A stretch of DNA of 60,000 nucleotides, taken from positions 69,851 to 129,850 of the forward strand of contig MNCI01007652.1 in NCBI GenBank assembly GCA_015680685.1, in the 5' to 3' direction. A model generated the notes under the pieces. The model searched no databases and was not told the origin of the DNA. It saw nothing but the letters and a program-made list of their open reading frames with translations. The position numbers and the translations under genes are program-made. Below are positions 37,383 to 48,135 of this stretch, one piece after another. Position 1 is the first letter of the stretch. Every line of letters begins with the position of its first letter. Source of the DNA: Gnetum montanum. Lineage: Eukaryota; Streptophyta; Gnetopsida; Gnetales; Gnetaceae.

Positions 37383-38270
37383 TTGATAATGACTTCCACG
37401 GTGCATTGTGAGGCCATGGTTCACATGTTAGCATCTATCCTTATTGACGAAAACATGCTAGCCGAAGAGAAAGAAATACATGTTGTCATGCTTCCCTCTA
37501 TTGCTAAAGAACCACGACCAACGCACTTGACATTTCATGATAAGTTCATTAAGGATGACCCTAAAAAGGGTCAGGTGACAATGGCACCCATGTTCATCAC
37601 AATTCGGGTTGGCTAGTACAAGATTCGAAGGGTACATGTTAATGATGGGGCCAATACCAATGTCATTCCATTTCCCATAGTGGAAAAATTAGGCTTGGTC
37701 AATCAAATCAAGCCCATGGTAACTTCCTACCTGAAATTGTTCAACGGGGCACATGTGGTGGTAAAGGGAATTTTCCACATTAACTTTGTGGTAGGAACTA
37801 GTTCCCCATAAGCATAGTGTTCATTATGGTGGAAGAGATGCTTGGGTTCAACCTAATCTTGGGGAGGTCATGGTTTGCCCAATTAAGGGTTGTCCCTTCA
37901 CCGATACATCAAGAGCTCCACCTACCCTATGTAGGAGGGGAAGTGGTGATCTACGGTGATGAAGCAGCTACCCAAACCATAAACAACATTGACATGGAGT
38001 AGGGTTCGAAGATAGTAATCTTTTAGAATGAAGCATCTATTCATGCTGAAACCCCTTGCTTGATTGATGAGTTGGCCAAAAATGCTGACTTAGATAAAGA
38101 AACTATGTATTTTGAGTTGCCTTTTCAGACAGTAGACAATGACATAGAAGAATACCATAACAAAGCCTCTCAACCATATGTTTTTCCTAGCCCAAAATGG
38201 GTTAAGAAACAACTGCATAATTAGAGATTACCTCTAATTCAATTTCATGAAGGCTTGGCTTTAACATTTT
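37383..38270 (+). pseudogene. Element B protease
   Basis: The open stretch at 37383-37616 and the next segment carry VHVNDGANTNVIPFPIVEKL, with the active-site Asp codon at 37644-37646 (D-G-A in place of D-[S/T]-G). A second block, MLGFNLILGRSWFAQL, follows at about 37846-37890 (usual form I-L-G-R-x-W). Coding character continues with stops to about 38270 (FPSPKWVKKQL), where an 18-bp repeat begins. There RT should follow, but it only starts 6 kb later. Confidence 0.8.
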
Positions 38271-38295
38271 TTATCTCCTTCCATATTAATTTTAG

Positions 38296-38481
38296 CATCA
38301 TGTTCACTATTTGCATTATGTTCATTTTTAGCATCACGTTCATTGTTTGCATTATGTTCATTTTTGGCATTACGATCACTATTTACATTGTTTTAATTGT
38401 TTACATCATGTCTACAGTTTTCATTCGCATCATGTATACTTTTTACATTATGTCCACCATTTACATCATGGTTGTTGCTTA
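38296..38481 (+). repeat. 18-bp tandem repeat, ten copies
   Basis: Units like catcatgttcactatttg start at 38296, 38314, 38332, 38350, 38368, 38386, 38404, 38428, 38446 and 38464, with one 24-bp step. As 18 is six codons, the plus strand stays open (38255-38545) and would give a hydrophobic hexapeptide repeat. It lies between protease and the 3' end of the antisense gene. Confidence 0.9.
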
Positions 38482-38499
38482 CATTAATTATCTACCACC

Positions 38500-38620
38500 T
38501 AGCTTGAAATCACCTAAAACTAGCAACGGCCTAAAATGGCCTTAAACTATTATCGCAGCCCGAAATTTCCTTAAACTAAAATAAGGGGCCCATAAAGGGC
38601 CTAAACACATTAATAAAAAT
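38500..38620. repeat. Short CCTTAAACT repeat at the 3' side of the antisense gene
   Basis: Three or four copies of a gcctaaaatggccttaaact-like motif. It is the small counterpart of A's minisatellite at 15620-16470, in the same position and orientation relative to gag-pol. Confidence 0.7.
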
Positions 38621-38820
38621 TTAATTAAAAATTTATTAGTCAAAAAAATAAAATAAATTATTTCACATTATGTTCTTCATCAAATTTTAGTCCATACAAT
38701 AATGTTTACAAAAAATTAAATTCAAAAAATCAAAAATAAAAATCTTTTGCTACCACACTATAAATCTTTGTCAGCATCCCTGTTTCTTGTACCACTAAGT
38801 TCTATGCCTCCATTCAGATC

Positions 38821-38905
38821 CTACATAAAAAAAAGAACAAAACAATAAATCAAACTACAACTAAGCTCTCACAAAATAAAATGACATAGAAAAAAAATGA
38901 GTAAC
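38821..38905 (-). other. Antisense gene intron 6 (85 bp)
   Basis: GTTACTC donor (weak after GT) and a long T-tract ending ATGTAG. Phase 0. The matching intron in A is 74 bp, also starting GTTGG and ending TTCTAG. Confidence 0.68.
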
Positions 38906-39712
38906 CTGAGTTGGCCTCACGTCCATTTTGGAGGCTATCTTATCCATGCTAGCCACAAGAGGTTGGAGGATATCCTCCTTAGTGAAGTTGGCCTAGTTTT
39001 CCTCTCCCAGATCAACACTTACCACAACTTTCCCTTTCTCCATAGCTATCCATCTGGGTGGCCTTGGAGAAAAGGTAGCGGTGGTTGCCTCCCTAGAAAG
39101 TAAGGTCATTTTCCTTTTAGGAGACTCACTGACCACCACCTATTACATGAACTTTTCGTAGGCCCCAGTAGCACCAATGACATCGAGGAATAGCTTATGG
39201 GTATGCAACTCAATAGAAGCATCTTGATATTGTTTACGATAGGTAGCATGCTCCATTTTGTACATATACTTGTGGTTCTTTTGTGCCTACCCCCATTCAT
39301 ACACCTTTGCACTATAGTCCTTTTAGTCTTGGTTCTTTTGGACTAGAAGGTCCATCTACATGTGTTGTTCAATAATCTTGTGAGTAGCCTCATTCTTAAT
39401 CTGTACGGCTGTCCAATATCTTGCATAGTCAATAATGGATGTACACCAACTACCATCATGAGTGTCATGGGCCAACAAAAATTCATTTCTAGATTGAAGG
39501 TCCTACAACTCAGTGGCGTAACTAGCCTTCTCTTTCTCAAGTTTTTGCACCCTATTCCAGAGGTCCTCATTGACATGCCTACACTCCTATAAGGAGTGTG
39601 CCAAGTACAATGCACATTTACTCATTTCCTTGTATATATGATGAGGCACCTTGGCTACCTCTGGAGGAAGTTCAGGCACTACGTTGACCTCAACAACCTA
39701 CCTAGGATCCCA

Positions 39713-39816
39713 CTTGAGATGAAAAAGTTGTCAATCATGCATGGAAGATCATTAGTCATAATGCCATAGCAAAAATGCAGCAACTCAGAGAGCCTAATGT
39801 AGCAATTCCAATATAC
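39713..39816 (-). other. Antisense gene intron 5 (104 bp)
   Basis: GTATATTGG donor and TTTTTCATCTCAAG acceptor. The matching interval in A is 107 bp. The phases of the flanking exons do not join by one base in this copy. Confidence 0.6.
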
Positions 39817-39957
39817 CTATCTCGAGATTGATCTTTCTTAGGTGATCGATCATGTCATCGACCACCCCCTTCATAAAGGTGAATTTATCGGGGGTCTTGG
39901 TTCATGGTTTGAGATGAATCGAGGAAGAAGGGTTGGGGACATTAATAGTGCTATCTG

Positions 39958-40041
39958 CTACATAATAAAACATGTTAGAAATGATGGAGATGATAATAAT
40001 GAAGCTGAAAAATCATAAAAACAATAGTGCAAAGATCCTAC
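39958..40041 (-). other. Antisense gene intron 4 (84 bp)
   Basis: GTAGGATC donor, TTATTATGTAG acceptor, phase 1 on both sides. A has an acceptor at the matching place (14197). Confidence 0.72.
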
Positions 40042-40338
40042 CCAATAAACCCTCAGGGGTGATAGCGAGGGGATCACCCATCGACACACTGTCAAGCAAG
40101 CAATCAAACTCACTAGCATCAAATTGCAGCCCTTCCCCTTCCAGCTAACTCAAAAGTGTGGTGGCATCCTAAACACTCATGTGTCCCTCAAGAACTAAGG
40201 CACATCCCACAAAAGGGTCATCAGCAGTAGGGGCCTCTTCCTCTAGGGTAGGGACCTCTTCTTCTGCCATCGAGGCCTTTTCTTCCTCTTGAGTGGATGC
40301 CCTTGCTTCAAAGGCCAAAACCTTTTCTCCTTCTTCTT

Positions 40339-40462
40339 CTGTTAAACATGTTCAAAATAACCAAGATACTCCAGCATAAAATTGGTGCTACACTATGATA
40401 CGCTACACAACATACCATAGCGTAGCACATGCTACACTAATAAGACAATTAAGTGCACTTAC
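40339..40462 (-). other. Antisense gene intron 3 (124 bp), with a palindrome
   Basis: GTAAGT consensus donor and TTTAACAG acceptor. Phase 1 on both sides. It contains an imperfect palindrome of the LTR type (40387-40437: gctacactatgatacgctac ... ccatagcgtagc). Confidence 0.75.
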
Positions 40463-41508
40463 CAACTATGGGTTGCACCTTGCGAACCTTGATTCGTAGC
40501 TTCCTCCCTTTTTCTTCAATTGTACAAAGAGGTTCTTCCATTGAATGAAATTTTTTCTGTTGTAGCTTGATTTTCACCTTCTCTACAATGAGACATTGCC
40601 CCCTTAACACATTTCTTATGTTGATGGAAGGTGCCTCTCCCACACTATCTGGGGCATAAAAGATATGCCCCACCTAATCCCTCATCGTTATCGAAAGTGA
40701 TTCCTTGATAGCTTCCAGGGGGTCTTAGGATTAGGTGGTGTGGAAAACCTAGAAAATCCATGGCTTGGATATTTGATTACAATCTTACTATACCCTGGTG
40801 CCATTTTTATGGACCATCAAGAATTCCACAAACTATCATAAGCAAGCTATGAAGAAGGCATAATGAAGGTTGAAATGTGCATCAAGCTTCTCACAAAGCT
40901 TAATCATTTCAGCATTCAAGCCTTTCGAAAGGTACCTAGCCTAGCTATAATAGGTCCCTTCATGACCTCCCTCATTATCTAGGCCTGCTCTACTCTAAGG
41001 ATTTTCCCTTGGAAGAGTAGCTTGGGAAAGGCATGGGCCCAGAAGACAGTGTAAATTGTTTGGGCCATCGCTAGCTTGACCTTATGGATGTAAATTCCCT
41101 TTTGATTCTTACTTATCCCTAGCCATTCCTCAATATCCCCTTGATGGTTTTCATCATTGCTATACTTTTTTCCTATAGGTATGCCATTAGAGGAAATACC
41201 AAAAATATCCACAAAATTTTTTTCATTAATTTCAAACACTACCTGCACGTTTTGAACCTGTGTGCAAAAGCAATTAGCATTTTCGAAAATGGAATTAGCT
41301 AGGGAAAGCATTTTTGTAGCTATGACACTTGGATTTACTACTAAGAATAAATACATGAGCCTAACCTCTTGAATGTTGTGAACTAGGATGGCTGGGATCC
41401 CATTACAAAGCCAACATTGAGTCTCATCCACCTCCATGTACTTGAAGAAGAGGTTAGTCTCGTCATGCCCAGAGGTGATCACTGTAACCTCTTAAGATGT
41501 GCTTGCTA

Positions 41509-41593
41509 CTGCAATAACTAGCAACAAAAATTAACAAAATAAAAAGAAAATCATCACTTGAGCACATAAAAACAAATGCATGGTTTAACATAC
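41509..41593 (-). other. Antisense gene intron 2 (85 bp)
   Basis: GTATGTT donor, T-rich tract and TTATTGCAG acceptor. Phase 1 on both sides. Confidence 0.72.
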
Positions 41594-41901
41594 TAGGTCT
41601 AAATGGCATAGGAAATGATGGAATTTCCACTAGAATGTCTTCTACGGTAAGCAGTCGACGAGATGCCCATTCGCTATCCAACCAACCAACTTCTTTACAT
41701 TTCCAATAGAACTTGGCATACTTAGTTGGATAGGTTTTGAAATCAAGCCCAAGTTGTTCTATAACACTGGCACACATGTTCCCGATAGAAAAGTACTCTT
41801 ACAGAGCTGTTTAGGCCAATTCCAATGTATTTGTGTTAGCATGAAGACCATCCTTATTAATATAAAATTTTGGAACATGGAAAATATGGTAAGCATTTAG
41901 A

Positions 41902-41953
41902 CTAATGCAAGGAAAAAAATACAACATCATTAAAACACCTTGACAAGACTCAC
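41902..41953 (-). other. Antisense gene intron 1 (52 bp)
   Basis: GTGAGT donor, pyrimidine-rich TTTTTTTCCTTGCATTAG acceptor. It is short for a plant intron, but its removal keeps the frame (phase 2). Confidence 0.65.
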
Positions 41954-42144
41954 CCACTAGCACAATAAATGGTTCTAGGTGGGTTTTGAAAGTAGGTGCC
42001 CATGTGATGGGCAACATACAACGTGTTGTATAGGTGGTAGCATTTGAATTTAGACATGTCCTAGTTCCAACTTAAGTGCCTCAAGCTCCTTGGGTGCTAG
42101 TTTGAGCCTTCTACCCCTTCACCTTCGATTGAACCATTAGCCAT

Positions 42145-43880
42145 GAACTCTAGAATGCCCTAGTTGGCCTCGAGAAATAATGTTTACAGTGGTTGTTTCG
42201 ACTGATAAGTGTGACCACAAAATCATACTAAAATGGTGAAGGAGGAACTCTAGGAAGTCCTGTGTACCTTTCCAAAACTAGACCACTTGATGCCCCACTC
42301 ATGCATGGGAAGGGGGAATGTTGGCTACGGGTTCACTAAGGCAACACAGGACTCGTACCAGCTTAAGGACGATCAAGACAGGTTTTAACATGACCCTGTG
42401 CAACACAACAAAGAAGCGTTAGTGCAACATTCAAGTGATGGCTACTAGGTAGCATATCATAACCCTTGATGTACAGATTTTTCCTTAGGCATAAAACAGT
42501 AACACATAGATACCATAGCACAGAGCTACACTAGGCATGTAGCATAACAGGATGTTAGACATAGTGTAGCATGGTAGGAACACCCTACACAATGTAGCAG
42601 CTATGCCTTACATAACGTAGCATGGCAAACATGTCCTATATAGTGTAGTGTAGTAGCCACACTTTGTACAATAGTAATGGCTGTGTTATGCATAGCGTAG
42701 TAGGAAAACTGCACCCCATGCAACATATCAAGTGAGAAGTGTGACAATATAACAAGTACAACAAGCATAACATGTAACAAGCATGGCAATGAAACAAGAA
42801 GAACACTGCAACAAGCATAGTAAATTTAGTAGTATAGCCGTGTAGCAAATTTAGCAGCATAACAAATCTAATAGCATAGCAGTAGTGCCAGTCTTATAGT
42901 GTAGTAGCATGATAGGCCTGTTAGCGTAGCAACATAATAGGCCTACCAACATAGCAATGTAGTGTAATAGGAACTAAAACCTAACACATTCTAATAGTCA
43001 CAATGTCGAGAACCTAAGAAAAATACTCATAGCATTCTTGTTGCCCTAGCCCTACCTCACTACATAAAAGGTAGCAAAATAAAATGCAAACCTAAAGAAA
43101 AACTTCCACTACATATGCCATGCTATGCTAGACACATGCTACATTGCCTAAGAAAATTGGCAAGCCAAAGGCTCCTCCATGGCTGCTATGCTATGCTGAG
43201 TGAAGATTACACCACCCAGAACTAGCCAAACCCCCCCCCCCCTCCCACCCCTATAATACAACATCGACCATCAACAATCGTGGTCAGGATAGTGCCAAGC
43301 ATCAATCGTAGCGTAGAAACTACCATGGCTGTGGTGGCCAAGGAAATAACAATAGTTACAAGGTGGAAATATTGACAACTGTAATATCCAGCACATGGTG
43401 ATCATAGTGACAATCCCAGTCACCACATTACACAAAGAAAATGAGGGTAGCATAACACTTATGAGCCAAATGGACCCTTCAGCCTTTTCTCAATGCATGC
43501 CTTAGAGAGGCATCATAGGGTGTGCTCCACCTCATTCATGTTGGCAAGCCCTTAATGCCTGTGCTCGCTTTTTCACACCATTGATTTGCTCATAAATCAG
43601 CTGTATCAACTTCTACGCTATGCCTGTTACGCTCTCTATCAGCTTGACCACACTACGCTCTGGGTGTTGCCTCTGACAATGAAAATGACAAGTTTACTAG
43701 GGGGTAATCCCCTATTTATAGCCAACACAGTAAAATCAACTATCATTGTCATGTCTCAAGTAATGCAAAACACCCCTACATTGTAGCACTACTATATTGT
43801 AGCATGACCCCATTGCAGTTGAGTGCTATGCTACAACGTAGTAAGTGGCTCTAGTGAAATTTTCACTTCATCATTATAAA
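42145..43880. other. Upstream region of the antisense gene
   Basis: About 1.7 kb with no supported ORF. Between 42500 and 42970 are many copies of short tagcata / gtagca motifs (for example catagtgtagcatgg, cctacacaatgtagcag), related to the LTR palindromes. A 12-nt C run lies at 43231-43242. More such motifs occur near 43780-43845 (tgctatgctacaacgtag). If the antisense gene had its own promoter it should lie here, but I could not identify it. Confidence 0.55.
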
Positions 43881-44205
43881 TTTTGCATATTAATGGTCCT
43901 CCATGACCTTAAACTGGCAATTTTAGCATTATTTTACATTTTAGACTCAATGATGGTCTGCTACAACCTTAAACTGGTAACTTTAATTCACAATGTTACA
44001 TGGTTATGGTCTACTAAGACCTTAAACTGGCAATTCCAAATTACAACATTATGTGATTGTGATCTGCCATGACCTTAAACTAGCAATGTTAGCATTTCTT
44101 TTACATTTTTAACTCAATGATGATCCACCATGACCTTAAACTAGCAATCTTTAGCATGAAAGTTTACATGTTAATGGTCCACTATGATCTTAAATTGGTA
44201 ATATT
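43880..44205 (+). repeat. 53/60-bp tandem repeat upstream of RT
   Basis: Six units with the core gaccttaaactggcaa begin near 43905, 43965, 44018, 44071, 44132 and 44186, at alternating steps of 53-54 and 60-61 bp, with spacer text such as tggtctgctac and ttacatttt. It sits between the antisense gene and RT. Confidence 0.88.
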
Positions 44206-44314
44206 AAAGTATAATTTTGCATTTTTGTGGTCTACATTTTATTGCATGTTATCCTATTAAACAGGTACCACTTGATGTTTTCTTGTTTGATGATTTTGCA
44301 AGAGTGCTTCAAAA

Positions 44315-45440
44315 ATGGCTATACAGGGTGATCTCTACATATCCCTTGTCCTAACAGGACCTCAAGGCAAGCTTACGAGAACCTTAAGCTTAGAATCAAT
44401 AGACTTGGAATCATCCACTCATGACATTGTAGCATCCCTGGAAACATCTCTAGATTGGCCCAAACATCTGGTACAAGCCCTAGACTTAGAGGCCATGGAT
44501 GTGACTGAGGACCCTCTTTTTGAAACCCCTATAACTATGTCTAGAGGTGAAACAAAAACATTAAAAGTCAATTCCCTACTAGAGCCACAAGTGCAACAAA
44601 ATATCTCAAAATTCCTTAATGACAATGTCAAATTGTTTGCATGGTCATATGAAGACATGTCAAGCCTAGACCCGTGACTCATACAACACAACATTATCTT
44701 AGATAAAGCGGTTAAACAAAAAGCTTGCAAAATTAAACCACAGATTGCCTTGGCTGTATGTGATGAAATCATCAAACTCTATTTGGCTAGTTTTATTTGA
44801 GCAATTGATTACTTAGATTGGGTCTCAAACATTGTAGTCATACCTATGAAAACCAAGAGTATACAAATTTGTATAGACTTCTGAGATTTAAATAGGGCAA
44901 AAATTAAGGACAACTTCCCACTACCTAGTATGGATCAACTTATTGATACTACAGTTGGTCATGCCTTACTGTCCTTCATGAATGGGTTTTAAGGCTATAA
45001 TAAGATTCACATCAACCCAAAGCACTAGTTGGTAACTACCTTTATGACCCCTTGGAGAACATTTTGCTACACAATGATGCCCTTTGGGCTAAAAAATGTT
45101 GGAGCAATATATCAACAAGCAATGAAATACATCTTTAGTGATTAGCTCTTAGAAAGGCTGAACAACTATGTTGATGACATATCAATTGAGTCTAAGGAAT
45201 CTACTGATCATCCCAATGATCTAAATGTAGTTCTCCAATGTTGTCATAGGCACAACCTACACCTCAACCCTATAAAATGTATTATTTGGGTTAAAACTGG
45301 ACACATGCTAGGTTTTGTAGTGTCATAAATAGGGATATGAGTGCACCTTGATAAGGTAAGGGCCATTGTCAACTTAGGATCACCTACAAATCTTAAAGAG
45401 TTGCGTGGGATGCAAGGTAGAGTATAGTTTATCAGAAGGT
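44315..45440 (+). pseudogene. Element B reverse transcriptase
   Basis: An open start (44315-44677) encodes the N-terminal linker, including LEPQVQQNISKFLNDNVKLF, common before gypsy RT. The fingers and palm follow with stops: NFPLPSMDQLIDTTVGHALL, MMPFGLKNVGAIYQQAM, and the catalytic YVDD at 45167-45178, then VHLDKVRAIVNL and LKELRGMQGRV. All three catalytic aspartates are visible or plausible, but stops at 44675, 44800 and beyond prevent expression. The start follows an acceptor-like ttttgcaag at 44295-44302, as would fit a sense intron between PR and RT. Confidence 0.86.
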
Positions 45441-45479
45441 TTATCACGAGGTTAACAGACAAACTACATCCCATGCAAC

Positions 45480-45960
45480 ACCTACTTAAGAAGGGGATTA
45501 ACTTTGAGTGGACATATCAATGTCAACAAGCCTTTGATAACTTGAAGAAAGAGCTTTTTCACCTTCCCACTATTTACCCTTCATAGAGGGATAAGCCTTT
45601 CTACATCTACCTTGCCACCTCAGACACCTTCATCACTGCACTTTTATGTCAAAAAAGAGATGAAGTGTCTAAAATCCTGGTCTACTATTTAAGCCATGCA
45701 TTAATAGCTTATGAGCTAAAGTACAATGAGGTAGAAAAATAGTATCTTACCCTAGTATTTTCACTTTAAAAGTAAAGGTATTACTTGTTTTCCAGTAAAG
45801 TTAACATCATATGTAAAAGCAACATACTTTAGGATATCACAACCAACTTATACGAGAGCAGTAGAATAGGCTAATGGAAAGCTATAACTATGAAATTTGA
45901 TTTACATTATGTGGTACAATCATCAACAAAGGGTCAAGCAATAGCCACACAGCTTACAAC
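45480..45960 (+). pseudogene. Element B first RNase H (gypsy type)
   Basis: FEWTYQCQQAFDNLKKEL near 45510, KPFYIYLATSDTFITALL (Asp replaced at the usual first catalytic position), VYYLSHAL, EKxYLTLVFSL and, at the end, KFDLHYVVQSSTKGQAIA. Gypsy RNases H show the same block order. It removes RNA from RNA-DNA hybrids during reverse transcription. Stops at several Gln/Glu positions. Confidence 0.8.
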
Positions 45961-46029
45961 TTCACCCGTTGATGATCAAGCAATAATAGAACCCAAGTTC
46001 CTAGATGAGCATATTAATAGTGTAAGTCT

Positions 46030-46430
46030 TATACCATCTAATTTCAAAGCCACTTTACATTTTGATGATGCTTCAACTACACGAGGTGGTAGTGCCATTG
46101 TAGTTCTTATGTTTCTCTCTAGAGAAATTCAACCCTTCATGTGCCATTTTGCATTCCTTTGCACCAACAATGTAGTCGAGTACGAAGGATTCCTTAGGGG
46201 CCTGGGCCTTCTAGTAGCTCAAGAGCTAAGGATCCAACACTTAGTAATTCGAGGTGACTCACAAATAGTTATCAACTAGATCACTGAAATCTATGCTTGC
46301 AAGGATTCACATTTCAAACCTTATTGCGATCTAGCTAGGAGTCTACTAAACTAGTTTACAACATTAGACATCCAACACATGCCTCATAACAAGAACACCA
46401 TAGCTGATGCGCAAGCCACATTAGCATTAA
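46030..46430 (+). pseudogene. Element B second RNase H (archaeal-type, aRNH)
   Basis: LHFDDASTTRGGSAIVVL (catalytic Asp block at about 46061-46075), CTNNVVEYEGFLRGLGLL, VIRGDSQIVIN and PHNKNTIADAQA supply the D-E-D-like positions of an archaeal/plant-type RNase H. A second RNase H between the gypsy RNase H and integrase is diagnostic of the Tat lineage. A stop (TAG) lies at 46277. Confidence 0.84.
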
Positions 46431-46639
46431 ATATGCCATCACACTTGTTTGCTACTTTGCTTGCTTTGATAATAGAATACAAAAATCCTATGAATCAAGT
46501 GACACACATTGCATCTGTAAGTGTAATAGATACCCAAGAGTGGTATGCCAACATTAAAGCTTACCTCCAACATGGTGAACCCCCACATGACTTGACATCC
46601 ACTCAAAAGGATGCAATACAAAAGTGAGCACAGTAGTAT

Positions 46640-47783
46640 GTCCTCATAGGAGATAACACCTTATGCAAATGCTCTTATGATGGAATATTTCTAGCTTACG
46701 TTAGTGGAAAAGAAGCACAAAAGATCATTAACAAAGTCCATGAGGAACTATGTGGGGGACACATAGCTCCCAAGTCTATGGTAGCAAAAATCAGACGATT
46801 AGGTTACTACCAGGCTTGCATAGAATGAGATTGCCTTGCCAAAGTTAGGACGTGTGATGTATGTCAATGCCATGCAAACCTTATACATGTGTCACCTACT
46901 GAATTGCATCCTACATGGATCACATGGCCTTTCCAACGTTGGGGACTAGATATCATAGGACCCATTACACCTAAGTCTTCTACAGGGCATAGTTTCATCA
47001 TTACCACCACTAAATACTTCAAAAAGTGGGTAGAAGCTATTCCCCTTAGGAAGACTACATCTCAATAGGTTTGCCAGTTCATCCTAGACAACATAGTAAC
47101 ATGGTTTGGCCTTCCCATAACCATTTTTTCTAACAATAGGCCATAGTTTAGTAGTGTAGAAACTAAAATGTTTTACAAAAATCTTGGCATCAAACATTCT
47201 TTTTCATTGCCATACTACCCCACAGGCGAATGGGCAGGAAGAGGCAACCAAAAAGGTCATCATCAACCTCCTCAAAAAGATGCTTAGTAGTAGCAAGAGG
47301 CGATGGCATGAGAAAATACTCTAAGTGTTGTGGGCTTACCATACGACATGTAGAACAATTATAGGTAAGAATCCATATAGTCTCATTTATGGATCTGAAG
47401 TAGTGTTACATCTTGAATTGCGGATTCCATCACTTTGGATGATCCTCTCAAACATTGTAGACGAGGCTCAAAATAATGAGTCCAGGATCATTAATCTTGA
47501 CTCCATAGAAGAGGATTATGCCCAAACACTTATTCACATTAGATGGTACTAGGATAAACAATGGTAAAAGCATCACTGCAACTTACATCAACGACCAATT
47601 AAAAAGGGGGACCCAGTCCTCAAGGTCATTTATGAGCCAACGAGCAAATTCTTAGCCAACTAGGAAGGCCCTTTCATAGTCATGAAAGCCTATAAAAATG
47701 GGGTGTTCAAGTTGGCCAACATAGATGGCAATGAGTTTGCAAACCCCATCAACCATCTCTACCTCAAGCCATACTACATTTAA
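46640..47783 (+). pseudogene. Element B integrase
   Basis: The zinc-binding N-terminus shows VHEELCGGH and CDVCQCH (H-H-C-C). The core has WGLDIIGPITPKSSTGHSFI (first Asp), FGLPITIFSNNRP (second Asp changed to Asn) and NGQEEATKKVIINLLKK (Glu). The frame changes by one base near 47222 between the YYP and NGQ blocks. The C-terminal part (GPFIVMKAYKNGVFKLANIDG) ends at TAA 47783. Integrase would insert the DNA copy with 5-bp duplications, as seen around B. Broken by stops and the frameshift. Confidence 0.86.
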
Positions 47784-47825
47784 CACAAAGGATAACATCG
47801 AATTCCAAACGAGGTAAGCAAATTG

Positions 47826-48135
47826 TCCGCTACGACGTAAAACTAGCAAAGTACGTCTGCTATGATGTAAAACTAGCAAAGCTAGTTCACTATGACTATA
47901 AATTGGCTTAGATAGTATACTATAACTATAAACTATCACAACACATCCTTGGACTATGATGTAAAATTGGCATCCATAGCATGGTCCACTATGATCTTAA
48001 ACTGGCCATCCACCACCCACAATCACATTAAACTAGCATAGCAATCTACTAGGACCTTAAGTTAGCACATTGGTTTGCTAGAACCTTAAACTAGCACACT
48101 TGATGATCTACCAAGATCTTAAACTAGGTTCGTAG
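47826..48135 (+). repeat. CCTTAAACT-type repeat after integrase in B
   Basis: About eight irregular units of ctatgatgtaaaactagcaaa / accttaaactagcaca type, 25-60 bp apart. The core matches the repeats at 38500-38620 and 43880-44205, so the same motif lies at three module borders of B. Confidence 0.82.

Larger units (their letters stand above)
38758..42144 (-). pseudogene. Antisense seven-exon gene between protease and RT of element B
   Basis: Minus-strand exons: 42144-41954, 41901-41594, 41508-40463, 40338-40042, 39957-39817, 39712-38906 and 38820-38758 (TAG stop). All six gaps begin GT and end AG. The codon phase joins at introns 1, 2, 3, 4 and 6. Exon 1 starts at ATG 42144 (MANGSIEGEG), chosen as the first Met in frame. 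Exon 2 holds an EWASRRLLTVEDILVEIP block. Exon 3 begins ITSGHDETNLFFKY, includes EINEKNFVDIFGIS and contains a frameshift. Exon 4 is acidic (EEEVPTLEEEAPTADD). Exons 5-6 carry DKFTFMKGVVDDMIDHL, a VPHHIYK block and a coiled-coil-like Lys/Glu/Gln region. I do not recognise the family. A keeps exons 5-7. It could be a captured host gene or an element gene resembling the extra ORF of C. About ten in-frame stops show it is decayed. Confidence 0.72.

Noticed and set aside
41902-41953. Taking intron 1 of the antisense gene as coding spacer
   Set aside because: Read as coding, the segment shifts the frame between two coding-like stretches, while GT-AG removal joins them in phase; kept as an intron despite its short length.
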